A DNA stretch of 64,000 nt from Brevundimonas diminuta (GCF_022654015.1 NZ_CP073063.1:868001-932000); one strand, 5' to 3'; shown: positions 1 to 8,289, counted from the stretch's first letter. The notes: a model not told the origin generated them from the letters alone. Translations and numbers: made by a program.

Positions 1-261
1 AGGTTCGCCCTTGGCCGGATAGATGGCGGCGAGACTGTCATAGGGTTCGGCCTTCGGAGCCTCGACCGATCCCCCGTCGCGCGCGGCGAGGCGCCAGGCC
101 AGTTCCAGCCCGTGGGTCAGGCCGCGCACCGGCAGCACCTGTTCGGCAGGCACGCCATAGACGGCGGCCATCCGAGCGGCGAGGGCGGAGGCGTCGCCGG
201 GATAGCGATCCAGACCTTCGCCGCCGGAAACCAGCGGCGGATAGGGAGCGGGCAGGGTCAT
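1..261 (-). CDS. hisC: Histidinol-phosphate aminotransferase, N-terminal part (cut by window edge)
   Basis: First 87 codons of a class I/II PLP-dependent aminotransferase that would convert imidazole-acetol phosphate to histidinol phosphate. The visible part starts MTLPAPYPPL and contains LDRYPGD, the substrate-lid segment typical of HisC, followed by a GVPAEQVLPVRG stretch that fits the start of the cofactor-binding large domain. The PLP lysine lies beyond the edge. Its ATG overlaps the hisD stop by 4 bases (ATGA), so it is the third gene of the hisG-hisD-hisC operon and is probably translationally coupled. The assignment rests on both the N-terminal motif and the operon position. Confidence 0.85.
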   Translation of the reverse strand, partial: MTLPAPYPPLVSGGEGLDRYPGDASALAARMAAVYGVPAEQVLPVRGLTHGLELAWRLAARDGGSVEAPKAEPYDSLAAIYPAKGEP

Positions 262-1565
262 CCTTCGGCCCTCAGATCGGCGGCGCGGGCGTGGGCTTCC
301 AGGCCCTCCATCCGGGCCAGGCGGGCGGCGATGGGCGCCAGCTGACGTGCGCCGGCCTCGGTCACCAGCTGGACCGACATGGTGGTCATGAAGCTGGCGG
401 TGGTGACGCCGCCCAGGGTGCGGGCGCCGCCATCGGTCGGCAGGACGTGGCTGGGACCGGCGGCATAATCCCCCAGCGTCTCGGCGGCGAACCGGCCGAC
501 GAAGACGGCCCCGGCGGCCTTGATCGAATCGACCAGCGCCTCGGGATCGTCGATCTGGATCGCCAAGTGTTCGGGGCCATAGAGGTTGGCGACTTCTGCG
601 GCGGCGTCGAGGTCGCGGACCAAGATGGCGCGGGCCTCGTTCAGAGAGGCGCGGGCGATGGCTTCGCGGGGCAGGGTTGCGACCTGAACCTCGACCTCGC
701 TCAGGATGTAGTCGATGGTGGCGCGGCTGGTGGAGACCAGCAGAACCTGTGCATCCGCATCGTGCTCGGCCTGGCTGAGCAGGTCGGCGGCGGCGATCTC
801 GGGCGCGGCGTCGCGATCGACGATGACCATCAACTCCGACGGGCCGGCGGGCATATCCGCGGCGGGGCCGCCGGGCAAGGCGGAGGCCTGTTTCTTGGCC
901 TCGGCCACATAGGCGTTGCCGGGTCCGAACAGCTTATCGCAGGCCGGGATGACCCCGTCCTCAAGTTCGACGCCGAAGGTCAGGGCGGCGATGGCCTGGG
1001 CCCCGCCCATCAGCCAGATGGCGTCCAGCTCCGCCTCTGCGGCGGCCAGGATCATGGCGGGGTGGATGCCGCCGTCCTTGTTCGGCGGCGTCACGGCGAC
1101 GCGCTGGCCCACGCCCGCGACGCCGGCCGGAATGGCCAACATCAGCAGCGACGAAAACAGCGGCGCGGTGCCGCCGGGAATATAGAGGCCGGCCGAGGCG
1201 ATGGGACGCCAGGCCAGTTTGGACCACACGCCCGGCGTCGTCTCAACAAAGGGGGTGTCCTCGGGCCGGGTCGCTTGGTGGAAGACGCGCACATTGTCGG
1301 CCGCCATGCGCAGGGCGCGCACGTCGCCGGGCGGCAGGGCGTTGCGCGCCTCGGCGACGGCCTCGGGCGTGATGGCGATGCGACGGGGCGGGGCCTTGTC
1401 CAGCTTCAGGCACCAGTCGGTCACGGCCGCGCTGCCGCGCTGGCGCACGTCGTCCAGGATGGTGCGCACGACCTCGGTCACGTCGCCGGCGGTGCGTTGG
1501 GCGGGGCGGGCCAGGGCGGCCGTCTTGCCGGCCGCGTCGAGGGAAGACCAGTCGATGCGTTTCAT
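258..1565 (-). CDS. hisD: Histidinol dehydrogenase
   Basis: 435 residues, the normal size for HisD, which oxidises L-histidinol to L-histidine in two NAD+-dependent steps with a zinc cofactor in the cytosol. Recognisable family segments are the early block around LYIPGGTAPLFSSLLMLAIP, then GPGNAYVAEAK, the SELMVIVD stretch, LSQAEHD and the late YGPEHLAI and GPSHVLPT blocks. The open frame extends far upstream through hisG, but the start is MKRIDWSSLD at 1565, which shares one base with the hisG stop (TGATG). The stop overlaps the hisC start by 4 bases. Tight spacing indicates one transcript. Confidence 0.97.
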   Translation of the reverse strand: MKRIDWSSLDAAGKTAALARPAQRTAGDVTEVVRTILDDVRQRGSAAVTDWCLKLDKAPPRRIAITPEAVAEARNALPPGDVRALRMAADNVRVFHQATRPEDTPFVETTPGVWSKLAWRPIASAGLYIPGGTAPLFSSLLMLAIPAGVAGVGQRVAVTPPNKDGGIHPAMILAAAEAELDAIWLMGGAQAIAALTFGVELEDGVIPACDKLFGPGNAYVAEAKKQASALPGGPAADMPAGPSELMVIVDRDAAPEIAAADLLSQAEHDADAQVLLVSTSRATIDYILSEVEVQVATLPREAIARASLNEARAILVRDLDAAAEVANLYGPEHLAIQIDDPEALVDSIKAAGAVFVGRFAAETLGDYAAGPSHVLPTDGGARTLGGVTTASFMTTMSVQLVTEAGARQLAPIAARLARMEGLEAHARAADLRAEG

Positions 1566-2446
1566 CACATCATCTTCTCGATCGGCAGGACCAGAATGGC
1601 CGAGGCGCCGGCGGCCTTCAGCTTCTCGAGCGTCTCCCAGAAGACGGCCTCCTGGCAAACGGCGTGGACGGCGACCGCATCGTCGCGACCCATCAGGGGC
1701 ATGACAGTGGGCGAGCCGGCGCCGGGCAGGATGGCGGTGATCTCGTCCAGGGCCGAGCGCGGGGCGTTCAGCATGACGTATTTGGCGCCTTGCGAGGACA
1801 CCACGCCTGCCATCCGCTCGATGACGCTGTCCAACAGCTGCTGCAAGGCGGGCTCGGGCGCCACGGGCGACTGAATCAGCACGGCCTGGCTTTCCAGAAC
1901 CGTATCCTTGGCGCCCAGCCCGTTGGCCTCCAGCGTCGCGCCGGTCGAAACCAGGTCGCAGATGGCGGCGGCCAGTTTCAGCCGGGGCGCGACCTCGACG
2001 GCCCCGCGCATCACGACGATGTCGGCCTTGACCCCGCGTTCGTCGAGGAAGCGGCGCAGGATCTTGGGATAGGAGGTGGCGATGCGCAGACCGTCCAGCG
2101 AGGCCGGGCCGTCGTAGGACAGGGTCGGAGGCGTGGCGATCTTGAGCGTGCAGCGACCGAAGCCCAGCGGCATGACGATCGAGGCGTTCGGCCCGCCGTT
2201 GCGGCCCTCCTCCAGCACATTCTCGCCGACGATGCCCAGATCGCACACGCCGTCCGCCACGAAGGTGGGGATGTCGTCGTCGCGGACGCGCAGCAGGTCG
2301 ATCGGATAGTTCTCGACCCGGTACAGCAGGTCGTTGTGACCCTTGACCCATTTCAGGCCCGCGTCGCGGATCAGGTCGAGGCTGCGGTCGGCCAGACGGC
2401 CGGATTTCTGGACGGCGATGCGAAGCCGCCCCTGCACGGTGCTCAT
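1565..2446 (-). CDS. hisG: ATP phosphoribosyltransferase, long form
   Basis: First enzyme of histidine biosynthesis, joining ATP and PRPP. At 293 residues it is the long form, with an N-terminal catalytic bilobal domain (AVQKSGRLADRSLDLI near residue 12, then VCDLGIVGENVLEE) and the PRPP-binding CDLVSTGATLEANGL segment near residue 165. A C-terminal regulatory ACT-like domain (about residues 220-293) follows, so it should not need HisZ and should be feedback-inhibited by histidine, as known for this form. It precedes hisD with a 1-base overlap and follows the yerC-like gene by 10 bases. Confidence 0.96.
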   Translation of the reverse strand: MSTVQGRLRIAVQKSGRLADRSLDLIRDAGLKWVKGHNDLLYRVENYPIDLLRVRDDDIPTFVADGVCDLGIVGENVLEEGRNGGPNASIVMPLGFGRCTLKIATPPTLSYDGPASLDGLRIATSYPKILRRFLDERGVKADIVVMRGAVEVAPRLKLAAAICDLVSTGATLEANGLGAKDTVLESQAVLIQSPVAPEPALQQLLDSVIERMAGVVSSQGAKYVMLNAPRSALDEITAILPGAGSPTVMPLMGRDDAVAVHAVCQEAVFWETLEKLKAAGASAILVLPIEKMM

Positions 2447-2456
2447 GTTCGGATAC

Positions 2457-2747
2457 TCAGTTCTTGTTCTTCAGGCGGTCCAGGGCGAGGCGATAGCCCT
2501 GATGCGGCATGTCTTTCAGATAGCGGGCGACGCGGACGACGGTGGTGGGGCTGGCATGGGCCTCTGCGGCGATCTCGCGATAGGATTTGCCGCCGGCGTC
2601 GAGCAGGCGCGCGACCTGCCAGCGCTCGGAGAAGGCGCGCAGTTCCGCAGGCGTGCAAAGATCGGCCAGAAAGGCGTCGATCTCGGCGCGCGTCTGCATC
2701 GACAGCAGGGCGTCATGCAGGTCGTCACGGGCGGGAGAGGTCGTCAT
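2457..2747 (-). CDS. YerC/YecD family TrpR-related protein
   Basis: 96-residue all-helical protein of the TrpR superfamily, YerC/YecD branch. It has an LCTPAELRAFSERW block at the first helices, then a helix-turn-helix with AGGKSYREIAAEAHAS and TTVVRVARYL. I chose the ATG at 2747 (MTTSPARDD) because the longer frame runs back into the palindromic GTGGCGA array and codes for repeat-derived sequence. It lies 10 bases before hisG in the same direction, so it may be co-transcribed with the his genes. A role in regulating them is plausible but not shown; the ligand and targets of this family are poorly known. Confidence 0.85.
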   Translation of the reverse strand: MTTSPARDDLHDALLSMQTRAEIDAFLADLCTPAELRAFSERWQVARLLDAGGKSYREIAAEAHASPTTVVRVARYLKDMPHQGYRLALDRLKNKN

Positions 2748-2793
2748 GCGTGTTCCACTATGCTGTAACAATGGAACAGTCAAGGGGATGTCT

Positions 2794-2885
2794 AGTGGCG
2801 AGTGGCGAGTGGCGCGTGATGAGTGGCGATAAAATCTGGGCATCCGTCGCTTGCTCGCCACTCGCCACTCGTCACTCGCCACTCT
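2794..2885. repeat. Palindromic array of GTGGCGA heptamers
   Basis: The left arm has about four direct copies of GTGGCGA-like heptamers (one degenerate, GCGTGATG). A central spacer of about 20 bases (TAAAATCTGGGCATCCGTCG) follows, and then the right arm carries about four copies as TCGCCAC on the same strand. The arms can fold into a long imperfect hairpin. It fills most of the divergent region between the yerC-like gene and the oxidoreductase and ends three bases before the first possible ATG of the latter. I see no second copy in this window. It looks like a REP-type extragenic palindromic element. Confidence 0.75.
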
Positions 2886-2896
2886 AAATGCGTCCC

Positions 2897-4105
2897 ATGA
2901 CCAAGGTTCTCATCATCGGCGCCGGGCACGCGGGCGGCTCCGTCGCGGCCTTCCTGCGGCAGTATGGGCATGAAGGCCCCATCGTGCTGGCGGGCGAGGA
3001 GGATGCGCCTCCGTATCAGCGGCCGCCCTTGTCCAAGGCCTGGCTGAAGGGGGAGGCGGATCTGGAGGCGCTGCTGCTGCGGCCTCTGAGTTTCTACGCC
3101 GAGCAGAATATCGACTTCCGACCCTCGACGGTCGCCGTGGCGGTGGAGCCTGCCGCGAAGACGGTCGTCTTTGAGGACGGGTCGTCGGAGACCTACGACA
3201 TCCTTGTGCTGGCGACCGGATCGACGGCGCGCAAACTGCCGGTCCCGGGCGGGAACCATCCCGATCTGCTGGAACTGCGCACGATGAAGGACGCCGAGCG
3301 ACTGAAGGCGGTCCTCGGGCCCGGCAAGCGTCTGGCGGTGGTCGGCGGCGGCTATGTGGGGCTGGAGGCGGCGGCGTCGGCGCGCGCCCTGGGCGCCGAG
3401 GCGGTGGTGATCGAGCGCGCGCCGCGCGTGCTGGCGCGGGTGGCGTCCGAGACCCTGTCGGCCTTCTTCACGGCGCAGCACCGTACGCACGGCGTCGAAA
3501 TCCTGACCGACGCTGAGGTAGTCGCTGTGGCCCGCGACGGCGTGACCCTGGCCGACGGATCGGTGGTGCGGGCGGATGCGGTGCTGGTGGGTGTCGGCGC
3601 CCTGGCGTGCGACGCCCTGGCGCGGTCGGCCGGCCTGACCTGCGACGACGGCGTGGTGGTGGACGCTGAGGCACGCACCAGCGACCCGGCGATCTTCGCC
3701 ATCGGCGACATGACGCGACGACCCATTCCGGTCCACGGCGGCGTGCATCATCGGCTGGAAAGCGTGCCCAACGCCCTCGAGCAGGCCAAACAGGCGGCCG
3801 CCGCCATCGTCGGGCGGGCCGGACCCACGCCCGAAGTGCCGTGGTTCTGGTCGGACCAGTATGACGTCAAGCTTCAGATCGCCGGCCTGCCGTTCGACGC
3901 CGATCGCCAGGTGGTGCGCGGCGACCCGACGGCGTCTGGCTTTGCGGTCTTCCATCTGAACGGCGACCGCATCGTCTGCGTCGAGGCCGTCAACGCCCCG
4001 CCCGAGTTCATGGCCGGCAAGTCGTTGATCGCCAAGGCGACGCCCGTGGACGTGGACAAGCTGGCTGATCCGGCGGTGTCGATGAAGGCGGTGGCCGTCG
4101 GATAA
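2897..4105 (+). CDS. FAD-dependent NAD(P)H:ferredoxin reductase-type oxidoreductase
   Basis: Two-dinucleotide-fold flavoprotein of the putidaredoxin/rhodocoxin reductase family, about 402 residues. The N-terminal FAD site is VLIIGAGHAGG, followed by PYQRPPLSK, which is typical of this family. The NAD(P)H site is LAVVGGGYVGLEAAA near residue 150. The second FAD contact is FAIGDMT near residue 275, and the C-terminal dimer/reductase domain follows. Such enzymes pass electrons from NAD(P)H to a [2Fe-2S] ferredoxin for a P450 or dioxygenase, but no ferredoxin or oxygenase gene is adjacent, so its partner is unknown. The ATG at 2888 is equally possible; 2897 (MTKVLIIG) fits the family start. No clear Shine-Dalgarno site precedes either. 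Confidence 0.88.
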   Translation: MTKVLIIGAGHAGGSVAAFLRQYGHEGPIVLAGEEDAPPYQRPPLSKAWLKGEADLEALLLRPLSFYAEQNIDFRPSTVAVAVEPAAKTVVFEDGSSETYDILVLATGSTARKLPVPGGNHPDLLELRTMKDAERLKAVLGPGKRLAVVGGGYVGLEAAASARALGAEAVVIERAPRVLARVASETLSAFFTAQHRTHGVEILTDAEVVAVARDGVTLADGSVVRADAVLVGVGALACDALARSAGLTCDDGVVVDAEARTSDPAIFAIGDMTRRPIPVHGGVHHRLESVPNALEQAKQAAAAIVGRAGPTPEVPWFWSDQYDVKLQIAGLPFDADRQVVRGDPTASGFAVFHLNGDRIVCVEAVNAPPEFMAGKSLIAKATPVDVDKLADPAVSMKAVAVG

Positions 4106-4185
4106 GGCGTCGCCGCAGTGCAACAAAACTGTTGCGCTTTACGTTCGTGACCGTTCAAGCTGCGACTTCAACGCGGCGGGGGCGG

Positions 4186-5607
4186 ATGACGAGAGCTTTC
4201 GACGAAATGAACGGCGGCGGATCGGGTGCGATCCGCGACAGCTACAAGACGCTGGCGGCGTGGCTGGAAAACGCACCGGCCGATCTGCTGCAGGCGCGCT
4301 CGCGCCAGGCGGAGCTTTTTTTCCGCCGCATGGGCGTGACCTTCGCCGTCTATGGCGACGAGGAATCCAACGAGCGGCTGATCCCCTTTGACGTCGTGCC
4401 GCGCATCATCGGCGCGGACGAGTGGGGCGGTCTGGAAAAGGGGCTGAAGCAGCGGGTCACTGCCATCAACGCCTTTCTGAAAGACATCTATGGCCCGCAG
4501 GACTGCATCAAGGCGGGCATCGTTCCGGCCGATCTGATCCTGACCAATCCGCACTATCGGCCGGAGATGCAGGGGCGCCGTCCACCGGGCGACGTCTGGT
4601 GCCATATCTCGGGCGTGGATCTGGTGCGCACGGGCGAGGACGGCTTCTACGTTCTCGAAGACAACTGCCGCACGCCGTCGGGCGTCTCCTATATGCTGGA
4701 GAACCGCGAGATGATGATGCGGCTCTTCCCCGACCTGTTCGCGGAGCACGCCGTGCGGCCCGTCGAAATCTACACCGACATGCTGCTGCGCTCGCTGCAG
4801 GCTTCGGCGCCGGCAGGGGCGGGGGCGGACCCGACGATCGTCGTGCTGACGCCCGGCCCCTTCAATTCGGCCTACTATGAGCACAGCTTCCTGGCCGACA
4901 AGCTGGGTGTCGAGCTGGTCCAGGGCACGGACCTGTTCGTCAACGACGACACCGTCTTCATGCGCACGACCGAGGGGCCCAAGCGCGTCGACGTCATCTA
5001 TCGCCGCATCGATGACGACTTCCTCGATCCCCTGACCTTCATGCCCAACTCCACCATCGGGGTGCCGGGGCTGATGTCGGCCTATTTCGCCGGGCGCGTA
5101 ACCCTGGCCAATGCGGTCGGGACGGGCGTGGCCGACGACAAGGCCGTCTATACCTACATGCCCGAGATCATCCGCTTCTTCACGGGTGAGGATGCGATCC
5201 TGCAGAACGTGCCGACCTGGCGCTGTCGCGAGCCGGACGCTCTGAAGGAAGTGCTGGATAAGCTGCCGGAACTGGTGGTCAAGGAAGTCGGCGGATCGGG
5301 CGGTTACGGCATGCTGGTCGGGCCGACCTCGACCAAGGCCGAGATCGAGGATTTCCGCGCCAAGCTGATTGCCGATCCCGACGACTTCATCGCCCAGCCG
5401 ACTCTGAGCCTGTCGACCGCCCCGACGCTGAACGGCGGCGTCCTGTCGCCCCGCCACGTCGACCTCAGGCCCTTCGTCCTGTCCAGCCCGGCCGGCGTGC
5501 GCGTCGCGCCCGGCGGTTTGACGCGGGTGGCGTTGAAGGAAGGGTCGCTGGTAGTGAACTCCAGCCAGGGCGGCGGAACCAAGGACACCTGGGTGCTGGA
5601 CAACTGA
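4186..5607 (+). CDS. Circularly permuted type 2 ATP-grasp protein
   Basis: 473 residues of the DUF404/DUF407 family, predicted amide- or peptide-bond-forming ATP-grasp enzymes with permuted domain order. Visible blocks are YGPQDCIKAG, VLEDNCRTPSGVSYMLENR, VDVIYRRIDDDFLDP, a basic/glycine loop VVKEVGGSGGYGMLVGP and the final VNSSQGGGTKDTWVL. The frame is open from 4132, but MTRAFDEMN at 4186 follows a purine-rich GGGGGCGG and fits better. The stop overlaps the next gene by one base. Neighbours (alpha-E, transglutaminase, Anbu) form the set predicted by genomics to make and process a peptide or peptide tag; the product is unknown. Confidence 0.93.
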   Translation: MTRAFDEMNGGGSGAIRDSYKTLAAWLENAPADLLQARSRQAELFFRRMGVTFAVYGDEESNERLIPFDVVPRIIGADEWGGLEKGLKQRVTAINAFLKDIYGPQDCIKAGIVPADLILTNPHYRPEMQGRRPPGDVWCHISGVDLVRTGEDGFYVLEDNCRTPSGVSYMLENREMMMRLFPDLFAEHAVRPVEIYTDMLLRSLQASAPAGAGADPTIVVLTPGPFNSAYYEHSFLADKLGVELVQGTDLFVNDDTVFMRTTEGPKRVDVIYRRIDDDFLDPLTFMPNSTIGVPGLMSAYFAGRVTLANAVGTGVADDKAVYTYMPEIIRFFTGEDAILQNVPTWRCREPDALKEVLDKLPELVVKEVGGSGGYGMLVGPTSTKAEIEDFRAKLIADPDDFIAQPTLSLSTAPTLNGGVLSPRHVDLRPFVLSSPAGVRVAPGGLTRVALKEGSLVVNSSQGGGTKDTWVLDN

Positions 5608-6545
5608 TGCTTTCACGCACCGCAGACAGCCTCTACTGGACCGGCCGCTACATGGAGCGGGCGGACTTTCTCGCCCGCATTCTGGAGGCGGCGATCCGTC
5701 TCGCCGCCCTGCCGGCGAAAGATCAGGCCGCCGTCACCGCCTGGGCCGGGGCCATCGCCTCGTCGGGGGTCAAGGCCGGCTTCGACGCGACCGGCCGGAC
5801 CGTGTCGGAAAAGTCCGTGCGGGAATATCTGGCCTTCGGCTTTGACAATCCGACCTCGATCAAGGCCTGCATCACCAAGGCGCGGACCAATGCGCGCTCG
5901 GTGCGCACCGCCCTGACCATCGAACTGTGGGAGGCGATCAACGGCGCCTGGAACGGCCTGAACGAGCTGGGCGAACCGACCAAGCGCGACGACTTCACCA
6001 ACTTCCTCGACTTCGTGAAATCGACGTCCCTGGCGGTGGAAGGCGCCTCGTCGCGGACCATGCTGCGCAACGACGCCTACTGGTTCCTGCGACTGGGCAT
6101 GGCGATCGAGAGGGCCGACAACACTGCGCGTCTGCTGGACGTGAAGTATCACCTGCTTCTGCCGCCCGGCGAACGGGTCGGGGGGCAGCTGGACTATTTC
6201 CAGTGGACGACCCTGCTGCGCGAAGTTTCGGCCCTGACCGCCTATCGCTGGGTTTACCGCGAAAGCGTGCGGCCCTGGCTGGTGGCGGACCTGTTGGTGC
6301 TGAACCGCCAGATGCCGCGCTCGCTGGCCTCATGTCAGGGCATGATCGTCAGCTATCTGGAGAAACTGGCGACCGATTACGGCCGGCGCGGCCCGGCGCA
6401 ACGGCTGGCCTCCAATCGCCTCAGCCAGTTCAACGAGGCCAAAATCGAGGACATCTTCCAGTCCGGCCTGCACGAATACATCCAGAGCTTCCTGAACGAG
6501 AACAACGCCCTGGCCGCGGCCGTCCACGAACAGTATCTGGTCTGA
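5607..6545 (+). CDS. Alpha-E domain protein (DUF403)
   Basis: 312-residue, mostly helical protein of the alpha-E family, which almost always lies next to the permuted ATP-grasp gene. The family hallmark is near the N-terminus: MLSRTADSLYWTGRYMERAD, followed by repeated Arg/Glu-rich helices such as WFLRLGMAIERADNTARLLD. No enzymatic function is established; a scaffold or helper role for the ATP-grasp ligase has been proposed. It begins one base into the preceding stop (TGATG) and is followed 2 bases later by the transglutaminase gene, so the three are clearly one operon. Confidence 0.93.
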   Translation: MLSRTADSLYWTGRYMERADFLARILEAAIRLAALPAKDQAAVTAWAGAIASSGVKAGFDATGRTVSEKSVREYLAFGFDNPTSIKACITKARTNARSVRTALTIELWEAINGAWNGLNELGEPTKRDDFTNFLDFVKSTSLAVEGASSRTMLRNDAYWFLRLGMAIERADNTARLLDVKYHLLLPPGERVGGQLDYFQWTTLLREVSALTAYRWVYRESVRPWLVADLLVLNRQMPRSLASCQGMIVSYLEKLATDYGRRGPAQRLASNRLSQFNEAKIEDIFQSGLHEYIQSFLNENNALAAAVHEQYLV

Positions 6546-6547
6546 CG

Positions 6548-7390
6548 ATGCGGATCCGGATCGATCACTCCACCCGCTATGCGTATGCCAGGCCCGCGCG
6601 GTTCATCGTCCAGATGCTGCGCCTGACGCCCAAGTCGTGCGAAAGCCAGCAGGTGCGCGACTGGCGCATCGAAACCGATGTGGACGCCCGGCTGCGGCGC
6701 AGCGAGGACGCCTTCGGCAACATCGTTCACAGCCTCTACACCGAGCGGCCGACCGACGCCCTGACCATCCGCGTCACCGGCGAGGTCTCGACCGTCGAGA
6801 CGGGCGGCGTCGTGAAGGGCCAGGCCGAGCGGCTGTCCCCCTTGGTCTATCTGCGCGAAACCCCGATGACCAAGGCCGACGCCGGCATCGTCGACTTCGC
6901 CCGCTCAATCCCCGAGGGGCCGACGCTTAATCGGATGCACCGGTTGATGAGCGCCCTGAAGGATACGGTGGCGTTCGAGGTCGGCTCGACCTCCGCCTCC
7001 CACACCGCCGCCGACGCCTTCGCCCAGAAGCGCGGCGTCTGTCAGGACCATTCGCAGATCTTCATCTCGGCCGCGCGCCTGCTGGGCGTGCCGGCCCGCT
7101 ATGTCTCGGGCCATCTCAGCCGTCAGGATGGACGCCACGATCAGGACGCCGCCCATGCCTGGGCCGAGGCCTGGGTCGAAAATCTGGGCTGGGTCGGGTT
7201 CGATCCGGCCAACGGCATCTGTCCGACCGAACACTATGTCCGGGTCGCGGTCGGCCTGGACGCGCGCGGCGCCACCCCGATCCGGGGCACGAGCTATGGC
7301 GGCGGCCAGGAGCAACTGACCGTCGCCCTGAATGTGCGGCCGGTGCAACAGAGCCAGCAACAACTGCAATCCAGTGGATGGCCCCGATAG
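6548..7390 (+). CDS. Transglutaminase-like cysteine peptidase
   Basis: 280 residues with an N-terminal beta-rich transglutaminase-associated domain (about residues 1-100, from MRIRIDHSTRYAYARPAR) and a transglutaminase-like core. The Cys-His-Asp triad is visible: C165 in KRGVCQDHSQIF, H203 in DAAHAWAEAW and D219 in WVGFDPANG. Bacterial members of this group are usually peptidases rather than cross-linkers. The frame stays open back to 5927, overlapping the alpha-E gene in another frame, but the ATG at 6548 gives the family start. It probably cleaves or trims the product of the ATP-grasp enzyme encoded two genes upstream (inference). Confidence 0.92.
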   Translation: MRIRIDHSTRYAYARPARFIVQMLRLTPKSCESQQVRDWRIETDVDARLRRSEDAFGNIVHSLYTERPTDALTIRVTGEVSTVETGGVVKGQAERLSPLVYLRETPMTKADAGIVDFARSIPEGPTLNRMHRLMSALKDTVAFEVGSTSASHTAADAFAQKRGVCQDHSQIFISAARLLGVPARYVSGHLSRQDGRHDQDAAHAWAEAWVENLGWVGFDPANGICPTEHYVRVAVGLDARGATPIRGTSYGGGQEQLTVALNVRPVQQSQQQLQSSGWPR

Positions 7391-7399
7391 GCATGACGC

Positions 7400-7427
7400 G
7401 CGAATCTGTTAGCGTCTGGGGATTCGC
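7400..7427. promoter_or_regulatory. Inverted repeat upstream of the Anbu gene
   Basis: GCGAATC at 7400-7406 and GATTCGC at 7421-7427 are exact inverted copies separated by 14 bases in the 61-base gap before the Anbu start. Each arm contains a GANTC site, the recognition sequence of the cell-cycle methylase CcrM of Caulobacter relatives. It could be an operator, a weak hairpin between transglutaminase and Anbu, or a methylation-sensitive site; the sequence does not distinguish these. Confidence 0.35.
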
Positions 7428-7451
7428 AACGCGGGGAGCGAATAGAGCGAA

Positions 7452-8237
7452 GTGACCTATTGCGTAGGCATGCTGGTGGACGACGGGTTGGCGATGATCG
7501 CCGACACGCGCACCAATGCGGGTGTGGACAACATCTCGTCCTATCGCAAACTGCACATCTACAAATCGCCGGGCGAGCGCATCCTGGCGGTCGCGACGGC
7601 GGGAAATCTGTCGGTCACCCAGACGGCGCTGGCCATGGTCGCAGCCGGGATCAAACTGCCGGACTCCACCGAGCTTGAGACGCTCCAGACCGCCCCGACC
7701 CTGTTCCGCGCCGCCCAGCTTCTGGGTCATGCGATGGCCAGCGTGCGCGCCAGCATCAATACCCCGCCGACGCCGACCGCCGATGGGCTGAACGTCACCG
7801 CCTCCATGCTGCTGGGCGGTCAGATCGCCGGCGGCAAAATGGGGCTGTATCTGATCTACGGGCAGGGCAACTTCATCGAGTGCGGGCCCGATACGCCCTA
7901 TCTGCAGATCGGCGAGCTGAAATACGGCAAACCCATTCTGGATCGCGCCCTGCACAGCTCCACCTCCCTGTCCGAGGCGGTGAAGCTGGGGCTGATCTCG
8001 TTCGACTCGACCATCCGCTCGAACATCGCCGTCGGCCCGCCGCTGGACCTGATCGTCATGCCGCGCGACCAGGTGACCGGCACGGCGCGGCGCATCGAGG
8101 CGGATGATCCCTATTTCCGCGATCTGGGTCGGCGTTGGTCCGAAGCTTTGGCCGCCGCCCACCGCGCCATGCCCGATCCGACCTGGCTGGATATCGACAC
8201 GTCGGCGCCCCAGAGGAGCATCAGCGCCGTCGGCTAG
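7452..8237 (+). CDS. Proteasome-type protease Anbu
   Basis: 261-residue member of the Ntn-hydrolase proteasome/HslV superfamily, Anbu (ancestral beta subunit) branch. The start is GTG at 7452, so the second residue is Thr (MTYCVGML), the expected N-terminal nucleophile after Met removal. Numbering from that Thr, D17 (MIADTR) and a lysine near 32 (SYRKLHIY) match the catalytic Asp and Lys positions of the superfamily, and VATAGNLS fits the oxyanion loop. HslU, ClpX or other unfoldase genes are absent nearby, as usual for Anbu. It ends the ATP-grasp/alpha-E/transglutaminase operon, which is its standard context; substrates are unknown. Confidence 0.94.
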   Translation: MTYCVGMLVDDGLAMIADTRTNAGVDNISSYRKLHIYKSPGERILAVATAGNLSVTQTALAMVAAGIKLPDSTELETLQTAPTLFRAAQLLGHAMASVRASINTPPTPTADGLNVTASMLLGGQIAGGKMGLYLIYGQGNFIECGPDTPYLQIGELKYGKPILDRALHSSTSLSEAVKLGLISFDSTIRSNIAVGPPLDLIVMPRDQVTGTARRIEADDPYFRDLGRRWSEALAAAHRAMPDPTWLDIDTSAPQRSISAVG

Positions 8238-8242
8238 TTAAG

Positions 8243-8261
8243 ATTGCGATTTGTTCGCAAT
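8243..8261. promoter_or_regulatory. Fur-like palindrome 1 upstream of the siderophore receptor
   Basis: Perfect palindrome ATTGCGA-TTTGT-TCGCAAT, with 7-base arms and a 5-base centre. The same 6-5-6 architecture recurs 47 bases downstream and again before the PepSY operon. It lies 72 bases before the receptor start. The dyad size and TGC/GCA arms resemble Fur/Mur-type boxes of alphaproteobacteria; the regulator is inferred. Confidence 0.65.
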
Positions 8262-8289
8262 TGTCTTGTGCCTTCCTGTGGAGCTGGTT

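Noticed and set aside
291..1874. Long plus-strand open frame across hisD and hisG
   Set aside because: Gly/Arg/Asp-rich composition and no motif; it is the antisense shadow that high GC content produces over real genes. The same holds for 20468-22633 (minus), 29883-31928 (minus) and 55112-57226 (plus).
5927..6547. Upstream extension of the transglutaminase gene
   Set aside because: It reads through the alpha-E gene in another frame with low-complexity Arg/Gly residues; the family N-terminus begins at 6548.
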